Shown in pieces: positions 1 through 8,224 of a DNA stretch of 64,000 nucleotides; position 1 is the first letter of the stretch, and each line of letters begins with the position of its first letter. The notes beneath the pieces are model-generated. The model was not told the DNA's origin and ran no database searches. It saw only the letters and a program-made list of their open reading frames with translations. The DNA is from Phycisphaerales bacterium (GTDB lineage Bacteria > Planctomycetota > Phycisphaerae > Phycisphaerales > UBA1924), in the NCBI GenBank assembly GCA_020846975.1, contig JADLCX010000102.1, forward strand, positions 1 to 64,000, read 5' to 3'. The translations under genes were made by a program, and so were the position numbers.

Positions 1-97
1 CCGTGCCGGCTGCGGGGGTCGGGCATGCCCTCAAACGCGACGGTCAGAGATGTGGCTTTCATCCCCCGAATACCGCAATCCCTGCGCCATCCCCGCG

Positions 98-616
98 TCA
101 TTCCTGCTCAATAATGCGATTGCCCTGACCTTTGCTCCCCTGCCGACAGCGTGGGCACGGCTCGCTTCTGAGCATGTCCCACGCGATTCCGAACACGCGG
201 CTGGTCACTTCGGCGAGGTTCGCGCCGTCAAGCTCGAGGCGGCCCAAAGCGCGCTCGCGGTGCATCCGGACGGTGCCGTAGCGGATGCCCAGAGCGTCGC
301 CGATCTGCTTGTCGCCGAGGCCGCGCATCATCAGCGACACGACTTGCGCCTGCTTCTCCGAGAGCCGGGCCTCGCGCACGATCCGCAGCCATGTGGGCGC
401 GTCGAGCACGGGAGGGAGCGGCAGCGGACAGCCGGCCGGCTGTTGCGAGCCGGAGTCGGCGCGCGGAGAAGGAGGATCGTGATCGCGCGATGAACTGCCC
501 AAGCGGGTTCCGAAAAAAAGAAGCGTCGAACCTCGGACGCTCACGGAGCCCCGGCAAGAGGCGTAGAGAACGTGCCTCGGCCGACGCCCCTTTTCGGGGC
601 GCGGGTACCAAGGCAC
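98..616 (-). CDS. LuxR-type helix-turn-helix protein, start uncertain
   Basis: The C-terminal half of this 172-codon frame has a LuxR/sigma-region-4 type DNA-binding helix-turn-helix: LSEKQAQVVSLMMRGLGDKQ followed by IGDALGIRYGTVRMHRERAL, which fits the family pattern of a conserved hydrophobic core, a G-x-x-x-K-x-I helix and a T-V-R-x-H recognition helix. No receiver or ligand-binding domain is visible, so this is a stand-alone HTH protein or the C-terminal half of a shortened regulator. The C-terminus has a CPRC pair. The N-terminal third looks unlike coding sequence and covers a hairpin (GCCCC-TTTTC-GGGGC near 586-600), so the true start may be a downstream TTG or GTG, for example the TTG just before GSSSRDHD. 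The gene lies beside an insertion sequence. Its target genes cannot be told from the sequence. Confidence 0.6.
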   Translation of the reverse strand: MPWYPRPEKGRRPRHVLYASCRGSVSVRGSTLLFFGTRLGSSSRDHDPPSPRADSGSQQPAGCPLPLPPVLDAPTWLRIVREARLSEKQAQVVSLMMRGLGDKQIGDALGIRYGTVRMHRERALGRLELDGANLAEVTSRVFGIAWDMLRSEPCPRCRQGSKGQGNRIIEQE

Positions 617-851
617 TGCCTCTCTACACGGGAACTTGCCGGTTTCCGTGAAGCAGCGACTTGACGCACTCGCGTCAGTTCAAGATGTCGCCGGGGCCGC
701 GCGGGCCGGCTCCGGCATCAACATCCTATGGAAGGATGCCGCGGGGTCGCCCAGGGCTATCGCATTGTCGGTAGGGATTGATTGGGTATTCGGGATGAAG
801 CGGATCGATGAACCTTTTCACGGGCGTGGATGCCCGGGAAGGGAGGCCAGG

Positions 852-2070
852 ATGGCCGCGTCGATCGTTGAGTTCTTTGCGCGTCTGCCGGACCCACGCC
901 AGGACCGTGGGCGGCGGCATCTGCTGTCGGACATGATGGTGATCGCGATTCTGGCGATGCTGTGCGGGGCCGAGGACTTCACGGACATGGAGGACTTCGG
1001 CCTGTCCAAGCGGGAGTGGCTTGGAACATTCCTGCACCTGCCGCACGGCATCCCGAGCCACGACACTTTCGGGCGGCTGTTCGCGGCCATCGATCCCGAG
1101 CAGTTCGAGGCGTGCTTCGTGGCGTGGACGCGGGCGGTGGCGGGAGAGATCCACGGGGTGCTCGCGCTGGACGGCAAGAAGATCCGGCGCAGCTTCGACA
1201 CCGCCTCGGGCCGGGCCGCGGCGCACATGGTCAGCGCTTGGGGGAGCGACAACGGCGTGGTGTTCGGGCAGCTGGCGGTGGACGAGAAAACCAACGAAAT
1301 CACGGCGATTCCGCGGCTCCTGGAGATGCTGGCGATCAAGGGCCTGATCGTCACCATCGACGCGATGGGGTGTCAGAAGGAGATCGCAAGGAGGATCGTC
1401 GAACGCGGCGGAGACTATGTGCTCGCCGTCAAGGGCAACCAGCAGGGGCTCTGCGAGGACATCGTCGAGACGTTCCGCTGGGCTCGGGCACGCGGCTTCG
1501 ACGGCCTGAGGCACGCGGAGTCGGAGGAGACCGAGAAGGGTCACGGGCGGATCGAGACCAGGCGGGTCACGGTGTTGTGGGAGCTCTCGCTGCTGCGCGA
1601 CGCCGCGGCGTGGGCGGGCCTGAACTGCATCGCCGAGGTCGAGCGCCGCAGGACCATCGGCGATCACACCAGCACGGAGGTGCGGCACATCATCTCCAGC
1701 GTGCGGACCAACGACGCCCGGGAGTTGGGCCGTGCCTGCCGCGCCCACTGGGGCGTGGAGAACGGGCTGCACTGGTGCCTGGACGTGAGCTTCCGCGAGG
1801 ACGACAGCCGCGTGCGGATGGGCCATGCGGCGGAAAACCTCTCACGGCTCCGGCGGATCATCCTCAACATGCTTATTGAGCTCTGCGCTGCGAAAGAAAC
1901 TGCTTGATGCTCGGAACTGGCCTGTTTTCAGGCTGCAGCGAAGGGGGTGGTGTTGCTTTCGCCATGCAGAGGTCAATAAGCTGGACAAGACCAAGAAACG
2001 CAGCGTGCGGGCCAAGAAACTCCTGGCGGCGTGGGACCACGACTACCTCCTCAAGCTCTTGGGGGCATGA
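852..2070 (+). pseudogene. ISAs1-family transposase, disrupted by a small insertion
   Basis: This DDE transposase of the ISAs1 family would catalyse cut-and-paste movement of the surrounding element. The ATG at 852 gives the typical N-terminus (MAASIVEFFARLPDPRQDRG, the DDE_Tnp_1-associated domain). Family signatures follow: LALDGKKIRRS, VTIDAMGCQKEIA, YVLAVKGNQ, and the C-terminal RAHWGVENGLHWCLDVSFRED. The frame runs into foreign DNA at about 1873 and stops at 1907 after 351 residues. The missing tail (DKTKKRSVRAKKLLAAWDHD and onward to a stop at 2070) continues in another frame after 1979. Removing 109 bp restores a continuous protein of about 369 residues, the usual length. Whether the truncated 351-residue product keeps activity is unknown; the DDE motifs lie upstream of the break. 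Confidence 0.9.
1873..1979. mobile_element. 107-bp MITE-like element inside the transposase gene
   Basis: This short non-coding insertion has imperfect terminal inverted repeats of about 27 bp. The left end reads TTATTGAGCTCTGCGCTGCG and the right end, reverse-complemented, reads TTATTGACCTCTGCATGGCG; both continue with AAAG and then similar sequence. It is flanked by GC on both sides (1871-1872 and 1980-1981), consistent with a 2-bp target duplication (3 bp, GCT, if the boundary is drawn one base differently). Excision restores the expected reading AAC ATG CTG GAC AAG, encoding N-M-L-D-K, across the junction. It encodes nothing, so it must have been moved by a transposase elsewhere. I see no second copy in this window. 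Confidence 0.8.
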
Positions 2071-2142
2071 CTTTGCGATTGCCCTGCGGGTCAGGCACGC
2101 GCACACGCGGAGCGGCCGTTCCACTTCTATCATTCGCTTGCC

Positions 2143-3243
2143 ATGTCCACGCCCGCCACGACCGCCCCATCCAAGTCCCGCGCCGCGACTCCCGGAGCCC
2201 CAACCATGCGCGCCCTGTTCAAGCACCGCGCCGGGCCGGGTCTGGAGCTCGATACCGCCCGCGCCATCCCCACCCCCGGCCCGCGCGATGTGCTCATCCG
2301 CGTCATCAAGGCCGGCATCTGCGGCACCGATCGCCACATCTGGGAGTGGGACCAGTGGGCCGCCAACCGCATCCCGGTCGGCATCGTCACCGGCCACGAG
2401 TTCGTGGGTGTGATCGAGAAGGTCGGCAGCGCCGTTACCCGATTTCAGCCCGGCCTGCGCGTCAGCGCCGAGGGCCACATCACCGCCGGTCTCGATTACA
2501 ACAGCCGCACCGGCAACGCCCACATCGCCCAGGACACCCGGATTCTCGGCATCGACCGCGACGGCTGCTTCGCCGAGTACGTCGTCATCCCCGAGGAGAA
2601 CGTCTGGCCTGTCCACCAGGCCATCCCCGACCACATCGCCGCCGTGCTCGACCCCCTGGGCAACGCGGTGCACACGGTGATGAGCGCGGGTGTGAGCGCC
2701 AAGACCGTGCTCATCACCGGTGTGGGCATCATCGGCCTCATGGCGGTGACCGTGGCCAAGGCCGCGGGCGCCAGCCGCATCTTCGTGACCGATGTTGACC
2801 AGCGCCGCCTCTCGCTCGCCAAGAAACTCGGCGCGGTCGAGGCCTACCGCGCCACCGACCCCAACTGGATCGCCGATGTGAAGCGACAGTGCCGCGCGGG
2901 CGATGGGCCGGATGTGCTGCTGGAGATGTCGGGCCACGCGGGCGCGATCGATGACGGGTTCAAGGCCCTGCGTCCCGGCGGCACCGCCGCGTTGCTCGGC
3001 ATCCCCTCCCGCCCCATCAGTTTCGACCTCTCCAACCACGTGATCTTCAAGGGCGCGACGGTTTTGGGCGTCAACGGCCGGCGCATGTTCGAGACCTGGT
3101 ACCAGATGGAAGCCCTGCTCCTCTCCGGCCGTCTCGAGCTCGAAGAGATCATCACCCACCAGATCCCCCTCGAGGACTTCGCGCGAGGCTTTGCCTTGAT
3201 GCAGAGCGGGGAGGGGATCAAGATCGTCATGAACCTGACATAA
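2143..3243 (+). CDS. tdh: Zinc-type medium-chain dehydrogenase, L-threonine 3-dehydrogenase-like
   Basis: This member of the medium-chain dehydrogenase family is most like L-threonine 3-dehydrogenase (threonine + NAD+ to 2-amino-3-ketobutyrate). Family marks are the catalytic zinc site (AGICGTDRHIW, then GHEFVGVIEKVG), DPLGNAVHTVMS, a Rossmann nucleotide-binding stretch (VLITGVGIIGLMA), and the typical C-terminal segments VNGRRMFETWYQMEALLLSG and IITHQIPLEDFARGF. The structural-zinc loop aligns without gaps to E. coli Tdh, but all four cysteines are replaced (A, D, S, A; codons in 2485-2529), so the second zinc is almost certainly absent. The start is 2143 or the internal ATG at 2206 (MRALFKH), which fits the family N-terminus better. 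No kbl (glycine C-acetyltransferase) gene is adjacent, so another polyol or amino-alcohol substrate is possible. Confidence 0.85.
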   Translation: MSTPATTAPSKSRAATPGAPTMRALFKHRAGPGLELDTARAIPTPGPRDVLIRVIKAGICGTDRHIWEWDQWAANRIPVGIVTGHEFVGVIEKVGSAVTRFQPGLRVSAEGHITAGLDYNSRTGNAHIAQDTRILGIDRDGCFAEYVVIPEENVWPVHQAIPDHIAAVLDPLGNAVHTVMSAGVSAKTVLITGVGIIGLMAVTVAKAAGASRIFVTDVDQRRLSLAKKLGAVEAYRATDPNWIADVKRQCRAGDGPDVLLEMSGHAGAIDDGFKALRPGGTAALLGIPSRPISFDLSNHVIFKGATVLGVNGRRMFETWYQMEALLLSGRLELEEIITHQIPLEDFARGFALMQSGEGIKIVMNLT

Positions 3244-3613
3244 GCCGGCCCGAACCGAACCCTCCCGGCGTAAGGTATCTGCCAAGTCCGCGCAGGGCGG
3301 GAGGCGATCCTTCGTACTTCGGATTCACGGGCAGGTTTGGCAGCGGCCTAGCGCTGCGGACTCACCTCGCGGAGCACACCCCCCTGTGCGCGGGCCGGCC
3401 ACCGCGACGGAATCGCCGGAGGGTGTTCCGGCTCGACGGTGTTTTCGACCTCATGCCCGGGTTGCGGCCGGAACCACCGATTTCAACGAACTCGGCCGGG
3501 CCGCGGAAACCGATGTGGATCCGCTCACGGACTGTTTCTTGCACAAGCATCGCGCAGTCTCCCCTGCCCCCGCCAACACCCGGCCCGTGGCTCTCCTGCG
3601 GACCGGCTACCTA
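3244..3613. other. Intergenic region ending in a strong terminator
   Basis: This stretch lies between the dehydrogenase gene and a strong plus-strand terminator at 3614-3659. No convincing protein gene is present; the short open frames have no recognisable motif and no ribosome-binding site. It may be a long 3' untranslated region, or it may hold a small RNA that uses the terminator. I could not match it to tmRNA, RNase P RNA or SRP RNA. Confidence 0.4.
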
Positions 3614-3659
3614 CCGCGAACCCGCTCGGCTGACGACGCCGGCGGGTTCGCGGCTTTTT
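3614..3659 (+). terminator. Rho-independent terminator
   Basis: A 12-bp stem, CCGCGAACCCGC (3614-3625) pairing with GCGGGTTCGCGG (3642-3653), is followed by CTTTTT. It lies 370 bp beyond the dehydrogenase stop and 260 bp before the first cysteine-rich gene, which it insulates from upstream transcription. Confidence 0.75.
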
Positions 3660-3771
3660 GAGCCCGCCGCCCCTTCACCCTTGCCTAACAAGAAACAACT
3701 TTGATCTCGCAACCCTCGAGGGCCGGCCCGCGAACATTGAGGTCCATTCGCACTTGTCGATTGCGGTTTTC

Positions 3772-3783
3772 GACCGATCGGTC
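3772..3783. promoter_or_regulatory. Perfect 12-bp palindrome upstream of a cysteine-rich gene
   Basis: GACCGATCGGTC is a perfect palindrome about 136 bp upstream of the ATG at 3919 and just before CACAATAA, a weak -10-like sequence. It could be a dimeric regulator site. The only support is symmetry and position. Confidence 0.3.
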
Positions 3784-3918
3784 ACAATAACCAGATCGAC
3801 CACGAGTGCTTTCCTCGGCCAGGATCGCCGAGCCGGTGGCCGTTGCCGACGCTCGGAGTCCCGGCTGGAGTCGAAACCCAAATCGCCATCAATGTCCGTC
3901 ATGCAGGAGATTCGCATC

Positions 3919-6348
3919 ATGAGGAAGACGTTTGTCGTTCGCGCCCTGGCACGCTGGAGCGCGGCTGCGCTGTGTACCGCCTTCGCATTCTCGACCGCCT
4001 CTCAAGCCGTCGCGCAGCCGAACGGCGGCGCGTGCTGCACGCCCAATCCCAACGGCGTGATCACGTGCACCGTGACGACCCAGGAGGAATGTGCGCGGGG
4101 CGGAGGGGTTTTCCGGGGTGGCGCTTGCGACCCCAACCCGTGCATCGTCAGCGCGCCGACCGGCGCGTGCTGCTTCCTGACCAACTCGGGCGTGACCGGT
4201 TGCGAGGTTCTCACCGCGGCCGTCTGCACCCAGCGCGGCGGCCTGTTCCGCGGCGTGGGCACAACCTGCACCGCGACGGTCTGCGGCGCGCGGGGCGCGT
4301 GCTGCTTCCAGGTTCCCGGCACGCCCCTGCCCGCCTGCCAGATCTACAACGAGGCCCAGTGCTCGCTCGCCCACGGTGTCTTCCGCGGCGCGAACACGGT
4401 CTGTGATCCCAACCCGTGCGTCACGACCGCGCCCACGGGCGCGTGCTGCATCGTCACCGCCGGGGGCGTGAACTGCTCCATCCGCACTCAGGCCAACTGC
4501 ACCGCCGACAACGGCACGTGGCAGGGCCCCAACACCGCCTGCGCCAACGACCGCTGCGTGCCCCGAGGCGCGTGCTGCGCGAACAACAACCCGGCGGGCA
4601 CCCCCGCCTGCTTCATCACCACCGCGTCCGGCTGCGCCGCCGCGGGCGGGACATACCAGGGCGACAACAGTTCGTGCGCCAACGTGACCTGCCCGGCCGC
4701 CCCGCGCGGCGCGTGCTGCATCGACGGCATCGCCGGCCGCCTCTGCCAGATCCTCTCGCCCGAGCAGTGCGCTCACGCGACAGGCGGCACGTACCTCGGT
4801 GACAACACCATGTGCACGGCCACCAGTTGCCCGAGCGAGCCCCGCGGCGCCTGCTGCGCCCGGACGGCCGCCGGCACGATCGGCTGCTTCATCACCACCG
4901 CCGCGAACTGCCAGGCCGCGGGCGGAAACTACCTCGGCGACAACACCATCTGCGCCAACTCTTCGTGCCCCACGCCCCCGCCGACCGGCGCGTGCTGCAC
5001 CCCGCTTACCGCCGATCCGATCGGCTGCCGCGTCGTGACCGAGGCTCAGTGCCGCGAGATCCAGGGCGTCTGGCAGGGTGTCAACTCGGCCTGCAACCCC
5101 AACCCCTGCGGCCGCCCGACCGGCGCGTGCTGCATCGACGGCTTCGCCGGCGTGCTCTGCCAGGTGCTGACCGAGGCCCAGTGCGCCGCGGCGACCGGCG
5201 GCCGCTACCTCGGCGATGGATCGGTCTGCACCGAAGACTCCTGCCCGCGGCCGGACCCGACCGGCGCGTGCTGCGCTCCCAACAACCCGACCACGACCGG
5301 GTGCATCGTCACGACCGAGGCCCGCTGCCGCGAGCTCCAAGGCTCGTGGCGCGGTCCCAACTCCGCGTGCAGTCTCGAGATCTGCGTACCGCGCGGCGCG
5401 TGCTGCCTGCCGATCAGCCCCAACACCAACGGCGGGTGCGTCAACCTGACGCCTGCCCAGTGCCGCGAGCGCGGCGGCGACTACCGCGGTGACGGAACTT
5501 CCTGCGGTCCCGACTCTTGCCCGCGGCCCGTGCGCGGCGCCTGCTGCCTCCCGCTGGCGACCAGCGGCGGCGCGATCTGCGTCGTGCTCAGCCCGGAAGA
5601 TTGCCACGATCGCCAGGGCGACTACCGCGGCGACGGCACCCCCTGCACCAGCACCACCTGCCCGCGGCCCGAGCCCCGCGGCGCGTGCTGCTTCGTCAAC
5701 ACCGATCCCGCCAACGGCGTCCGCTGCGAGGTCCTGACCGCGGCGGTCTGCCGCGAGCGCGGCGGCCACTACGCCGGCAACGGCACGGTCTGCGGCAACG
5801 AGATCTGCGCCCCGCGCGGGGCCTGCTGCAACCCGACGCTCAGCACCAACGTCGCGCGGTGCGTCGTCACCACCGCCGAGACCTGCCGACGCATCGGCGG
5901 AACCTACCAGGGCGACGGGACCACCTGCGGGCCCGATCATCCCTGCCCCGAGCCCGAGGCCCGCGGCGCGTGCTGCTTCCAGACCCCCGCGCCGGGAGCA
6001 ACGCCGTGCGCAGTGATCACCGCGGCCCGCTGCCGCGAGATCGGCGGCAACTACCTCGGTGACAACACCGTCTGCCGCCCCGAATCGTGCCCGCGTCGCT
6101 GCGCGTGCGATTGGGACAACGACGGCGATGTGGACGCGACCGACCTGATGGCCTTCGTCAACGACTGGGTTGCGGGCCACGGCGACTTCGACCACGACGG
6201 CGACACCGACACCACCGATCTCACCGGGTTCATCGGATGCTTCGTCTCGCACCCGGCCTCCTGCGGCAACGGGCTGATCGCGCCCAACCCGCCGGAGATC
6301 GGACGGCCTGTCAAGGGTCCGACGCCCGCGCCGCTCCCGCGTCGCTGA
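3919..6348 (+). CDS. Exported cysteine-rich repeat protein with dockerin-like C-terminus (copy 1)
   Basis: This is an exported protein of about 809 residues. The ATG at 3919 follows an AGGAG ribosome-binding site by about 10 bases and opens a clear signal peptide (MRKTFVVRALARWSAAALCT, ending near AVAQ). The body is about 15 tandem modules of about 45 residues, each opening with (R/T)GACC and holding six cysteines: the CC pair, one about 8-10 residues on, one after the T-x-A-x-C segment, one after GxYxGD-x-T-x-C, and a closing CP. A Ca-binding-type pair follows (WDNDGDVDATDLMAFVNDW, then DHDGDTDTTDLTGFIGCF), resembling dockerin/EF-hand loops. Six cysteines per module suggest three disulfides and an extracellular location. 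The function is unknown. Its signal peptide resembles that of the protein at 8594, so the two are paralogues. The longer open frame back to 3658 lacks coding character. Confidence 0.85.
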   Translation: MRKTFVVRALARWSAAALCTAFAFSTASQAVAQPNGGACCTPNPNGVITCTVTTQEECARGGGVFRGGACDPNPCIVSAPTGACCFLTNSGVTGCEVLTAAVCTQRGGLFRGVGTTCTATVCGARGACCFQVPGTPLPACQIYNEAQCSLAHGVFRGANTVCDPNPCVTTAPTGACCIVTAGGVNCSIRTQANCTADNGTWQGPNTACANDRCVPRGACCANNNPAGTPACFITTASGCAAAGGTYQGDNSSCANVTCPAAPRGACCIDGIAGRLCQILSPEQCAHATGGTYLGDNTMCTATSCPSEPRGACCARTAAGTIGCFITTAANCQAAGGNYLGDNTICANSSCPTPPPTGACCTPLTADPIGCRVVTEAQCREIQGVWQGVNSACNPNPCGRPTGACCIDGFAGVLCQVLTEAQCAAATGGRYLGDGSVCTEDSCPRPDPTGACCAPNNPTTTGCIVTTEARCRELQGSWRGPNSACSLEICVPRGACCLPISPNTNGGCVNLTPAQCRERGGDYRGDGTSCGPDSCPRPVRGACCLPLATSGGAICVVLSPEDCHDRQGDYRGDGTPCTSTTCPRPEPRGACCFVNTDPANGVRCEVLTAAVCRERGGHYAGNGTVCGNEICAPRGACCNPTLSTNVARCVVTTAETCRRIGGTYQGDGTTCGPDHPCPEPEARGACCFQTPAPGATPCAVITAARCREIGGNYLGDNTVCRPESCPRRCACDWDNDGDVDATDLMAFVNDWVAGHGDFDHDGDTDTTDLTGFIGCFVSHPASCGNGLIAPNPPEIGRPVKGPTPAPLPRR

Positions 6349-6386
6349 GCCGAACGCCCGACCGCGTCCCGGTTTCTTGCAACCTC

Positions 6387-6423
6387 AAGGCCCGCGCTGG
6401 ACAGCCAGCGCGGGCCTTTTCCT
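6387..6423 (+). terminator. Rho-independent terminator
   Basis: A 12-bp perfect stem, GGCCCGCGCTGG (6389-6400) with CCAGCGCGGGCC (6405-6416) around an ACAG loop, is followed by TTTTCCTT. It sits between the convergent cysteine-rich gene and the pseudokinase gene and terminates the former. Confidence 0.85.
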
Positions 6424-6455
6424 TCGGCGTTGGGTGCGAGGCCCCTCGCCGTTCG

Positions 6456-7583
6456 TCAGCGGCCCGTCAGTATCGACCACCATCGCCGCGAACCCCGCTG
6501 ATCGAGCGCGGCCGCGGCGTTCGCCAGCGCGTCGGCCATCGCCGCGGCGTCGGGAAAGCGGTCCTCCGGAGCGCGGCTCAGGGCCCGCGCGATCACCGGG
6601 CGAACAGATTCGGGCAGGCGCGAAAGGTCCGCGGGCGCGGCGGTCACGGGCGCGGCGCCGGTGAGCGACTCGATCGCGAGGATGCCCAGCGCGTAGACGT
6701 CCATCCTCGCATCCGCCGGCGCGGGCGCAAGGCCGACCTGCTCGGGCGCAGCGCAAGCCGAAAGGGCCCGCACGCGCGAGCGTCCCGGCGAGAGCACCGC
6801 CGACCCGGGCGTCGCCGGCCCTCCGCCGCGCGGGTCGATCGGCGACTCGATCAGGCGTGACACCCCGAACTCGAGCACCTTCACGCCCCCGTCATCGAGC
6901 GCCCTGATCGACCCCGACGCGATCTCGGCGTGCGCGATGCCCTGCGCGTGGCCCCGGCCGACGGCGCGGCAGGCACGCTCGATCAGCGCGAGCCGCTCCG
7001 CGTCCGATCCGCACCGGGTCTGCGCGAACCTTGTAATCGCGACACCCTCGACAAGCTCCATGACGATGTACGCGAGCGTGCGATCCTCGCCCTGATCCCT
7101 GGTCCGATCGAGCCCCGCGCCGAGGCACTGCGCGATCCCCTCTCCGCACGGCCATGCCAGCGCCGAGGCGCGATCGAACCTCTCGATCATCGCCCGGTTC
7201 AGGAGCTCGGGCCGCACCAGCAGGATCGAGGCTTCGCGCCCGTCGGAGTCGCGGCCCGCGCGGAACGCGATCAGGGTTCCGCCGGATCCAAGCGCCGATC
7301 GCAGGCGCCATCCGGCGATGAGCGAGCCCGGTCCGGGCGGTTCCAAGGGCGAACCGCGTGGTTCATCGGCGTTCGGGGCGACCATCGGCGCGCGATCGAG
7401 GATCTCGCCGTGTTCATCGTGAAACCCGAGCAGGCTCTCGACCTCGACGGCAACCTCGGGATCCGCGATGCGGAGCGACGCGATCGCACTTCGGCGCGCG
7501 GCGCCTTCGAGCCCGCACAACGCGCAGAACGCGGCGCGCACGCGCCGCTCGCGGTCGGCCTCGCTCGAAGGGTTCGGGTTCAC
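6456..7583 (-). CDS. Ser/Thr protein kinase-like protein, predicted pseudokinase
   Basis: This 375-residue protein has a protein-kinase fold but lacks the catalytic residues. The GTG at 7583 overlaps the stop of the upstream sigma gene (GTGA), so the two are translationally coupled. A region of about 80 residues precedes the kinase domain. In the kinase domain the VAIK lysine is replaced (ASILLVRPE), the HRDLKPxN loop reads HAEIASGSI, and DFG reads EFG. The activation-segment PE (CAAPEQ) and the DVYALGILAIESLTG helix are kept. There is no transmembrane segment or sensor domain, so it is probably cytoplasmic. Sigma-kinase pairs of this type are established in planctomycetes, where kinases regulate the partner ECF factor. 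Here binding or scaffolding rather than phosphorylation is the likely mode, though the aspartate-to-glutamate changes leave some doubt. Confidence 0.8.
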   Translation of the reverse strand: MNPNPSSEADRERRVRAAFCALCGLEGAARRSAIASLRIADPEVAVEVESLLGFHDEHGEILDRAPMVAPNADEPRGSPLEPPGPGSLIAGWRLRSALGSGGTLIAFRAGRDSDGREASILLVRPELLNRAMIERFDRASALAWPCGEGIAQCLGAGLDRTRDQGEDRTLAYIVMELVEGVAITRFAQTRCGSDAERLALIERACRAVGRGHAQGIAHAEIASGSIRALDDGGVKVLEFGVSRLIESPIDPRGGGPATPGSAVLSPGRSRVRALSACAAPEQVGLAPAPADARMDVYALGILAIESLTGAAPVTAAPADLSRLPESVRPVIARALSRAPEDRFPDAAAMADALANAAAALDQRGSRRWWSILTGR

Positions 7584-8224
7584 GCGCCCGCCGCCGGGTC
7601 CGCGGCCCGCCGGCGCTCCACCTCGCGCAGCAGCCACGCCCGCGCGTACGTCCAGTCGTTCTTCACCGTGCCCGGGCTCACGTTCATCGACATCGCCGCC
7701 TGTTCGATGGTCAGCCCCGCGAAATACCGGAGCATCACCACCTCGTACTGGCGCTGGTCCTTCTCGCGGAGCGAATCGAGCGCGCCGTCGAGGTAGATGA
7801 GTTCCTCCGCATCACGATCGGGGTCCAGCCCGCCGCGCTCGCCGGGTACGCCGGCAAGGATCGTGCTTCGCGCCTGCCCGGCGTGCCGCTCGACGCGCGT
7901 CGATTTCACGTGCCGCGCCCGGTCGATCAGGATCCGACGCATCGCTTGCGCCGCCGCGCCGAAGAAGTGGGCCCGGTTCTCCCAGGTCGTTTCGGTTGTG
8001 CCGACCAACCTCAGAAACGCCTCGTGGACCAGCGCGGTCGGCTGCAGGGTGTGGCCGACGCGCTCGGAGCGCATCATCGAGCCCGCCAGCCGGCGCAGCT
8101 CGTCGTACACGATCGGCAGCAACTCGTCCGAGGCCTTGCGTTCGCCGCGCCCGGCCGCCTCGAGCAGCCGAGTCACCTGTCCGGTGGGGTGGTCCTGTGA
8201 AGATGGGGGGTCTGATGTGCTCAC
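7580..8224 (-). CDS. ECF RNA polymerase sigma factor (HTH/Sig-70_X6 type)
   Basis: This sigma-70 family protein of the extracytoplasmic-function type directs RNA polymerase to a regulon not defined here. Region 2 reads ELLPIVYDELRRLAGSMMRS, then TLQPTALVHEAFLRLVG and AMRRILIDRARHV. Region 4 reads EVVMLRYFAGLTIEQAAMSM and NVSPGTVKNDWTYARAWLLRE. The VYDELRRLA / HEAFLRL / RRILIDRAR pattern is that of the planctomycete and acidobacterial subfamily. The chosen start is the GTG at 8224 (GGAGG about 14 bases upstream), giving about 214 residues; the frame stays open to an ATG at 8329. Its stop overlaps the pseudokinase start. It is transcribed divergently from the cysteine-rich gene at 8594. No anti-sigma factor gene is adjacent, so the pseudokinase may take that role. 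Confidence 0.88.
   Translation of the reverse strand: MSTSDPPSSQDHPTGQVTRLLEAAGRGERKASDELLPIVYDELRRLAGSMMRSERVGHTLQPTALVHEAFLRLVGTTETTWENRAHFFGAAAQAMRRILIDRARHVKSTRVERHAGQARSTILAGVPGERGGLDPDRDAEELIYLDGALDSLREKDQRQYEVVMLRYFAGLTIEQAAMSMNVSPGTVKNDWTYARAWLLREVERRRAADPAAGA

Larger units (their letters stand above)
752..2086 (+). mobile_element. ISAs1-family insertion sequence, interrupted
   Basis: The element is bounded by a 16-bp imperfect inverted repeat: CAGGGCTATCGCATTG at 752-767, and CTTTGCGATTGCCCTG at 2071-2086, whose reverse complement is CAGGGCAATCGCAAAG. It contains one transposase gene of ISAs1 type. Total length is 1335 bp, or 1226 bp after removing the internal 107-bp insertion and its 2-bp duplication, which is normal for the family. 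Exact target-site duplications are not obvious: the flanks GCGGGGTCGCC (left) and CGGGTCAGGC (right) resemble each other but are not identical. This suggests an old insertion or decayed ends. The transposase is disrupted, so the copy is probably not autonomous. Confidence 0.85.

Noticed and set aside
742..2097. Target-site duplication of the ISAs1 element
   Set aside because: The flanks (GCGGGGTCGCC and CGGGTCAGGC) are similar but not identical, so I do not claim a duplication.
3386..3661. Short plus-strand open frames in the gap before the first cysteine-rich gene
   Set aside because: No ribosome-binding site or recognisable motif, and they run into the terminator stem.
3889..6252. A 787-codon minus-strand open frame opposite the first cysteine-rich gene
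   Set aside because: It is antisense to a gene with signal peptide, repeats and ribosome-binding site. Its Ala/Arg/Gly-rich composition is what results from reading GC-rich repeats backward.
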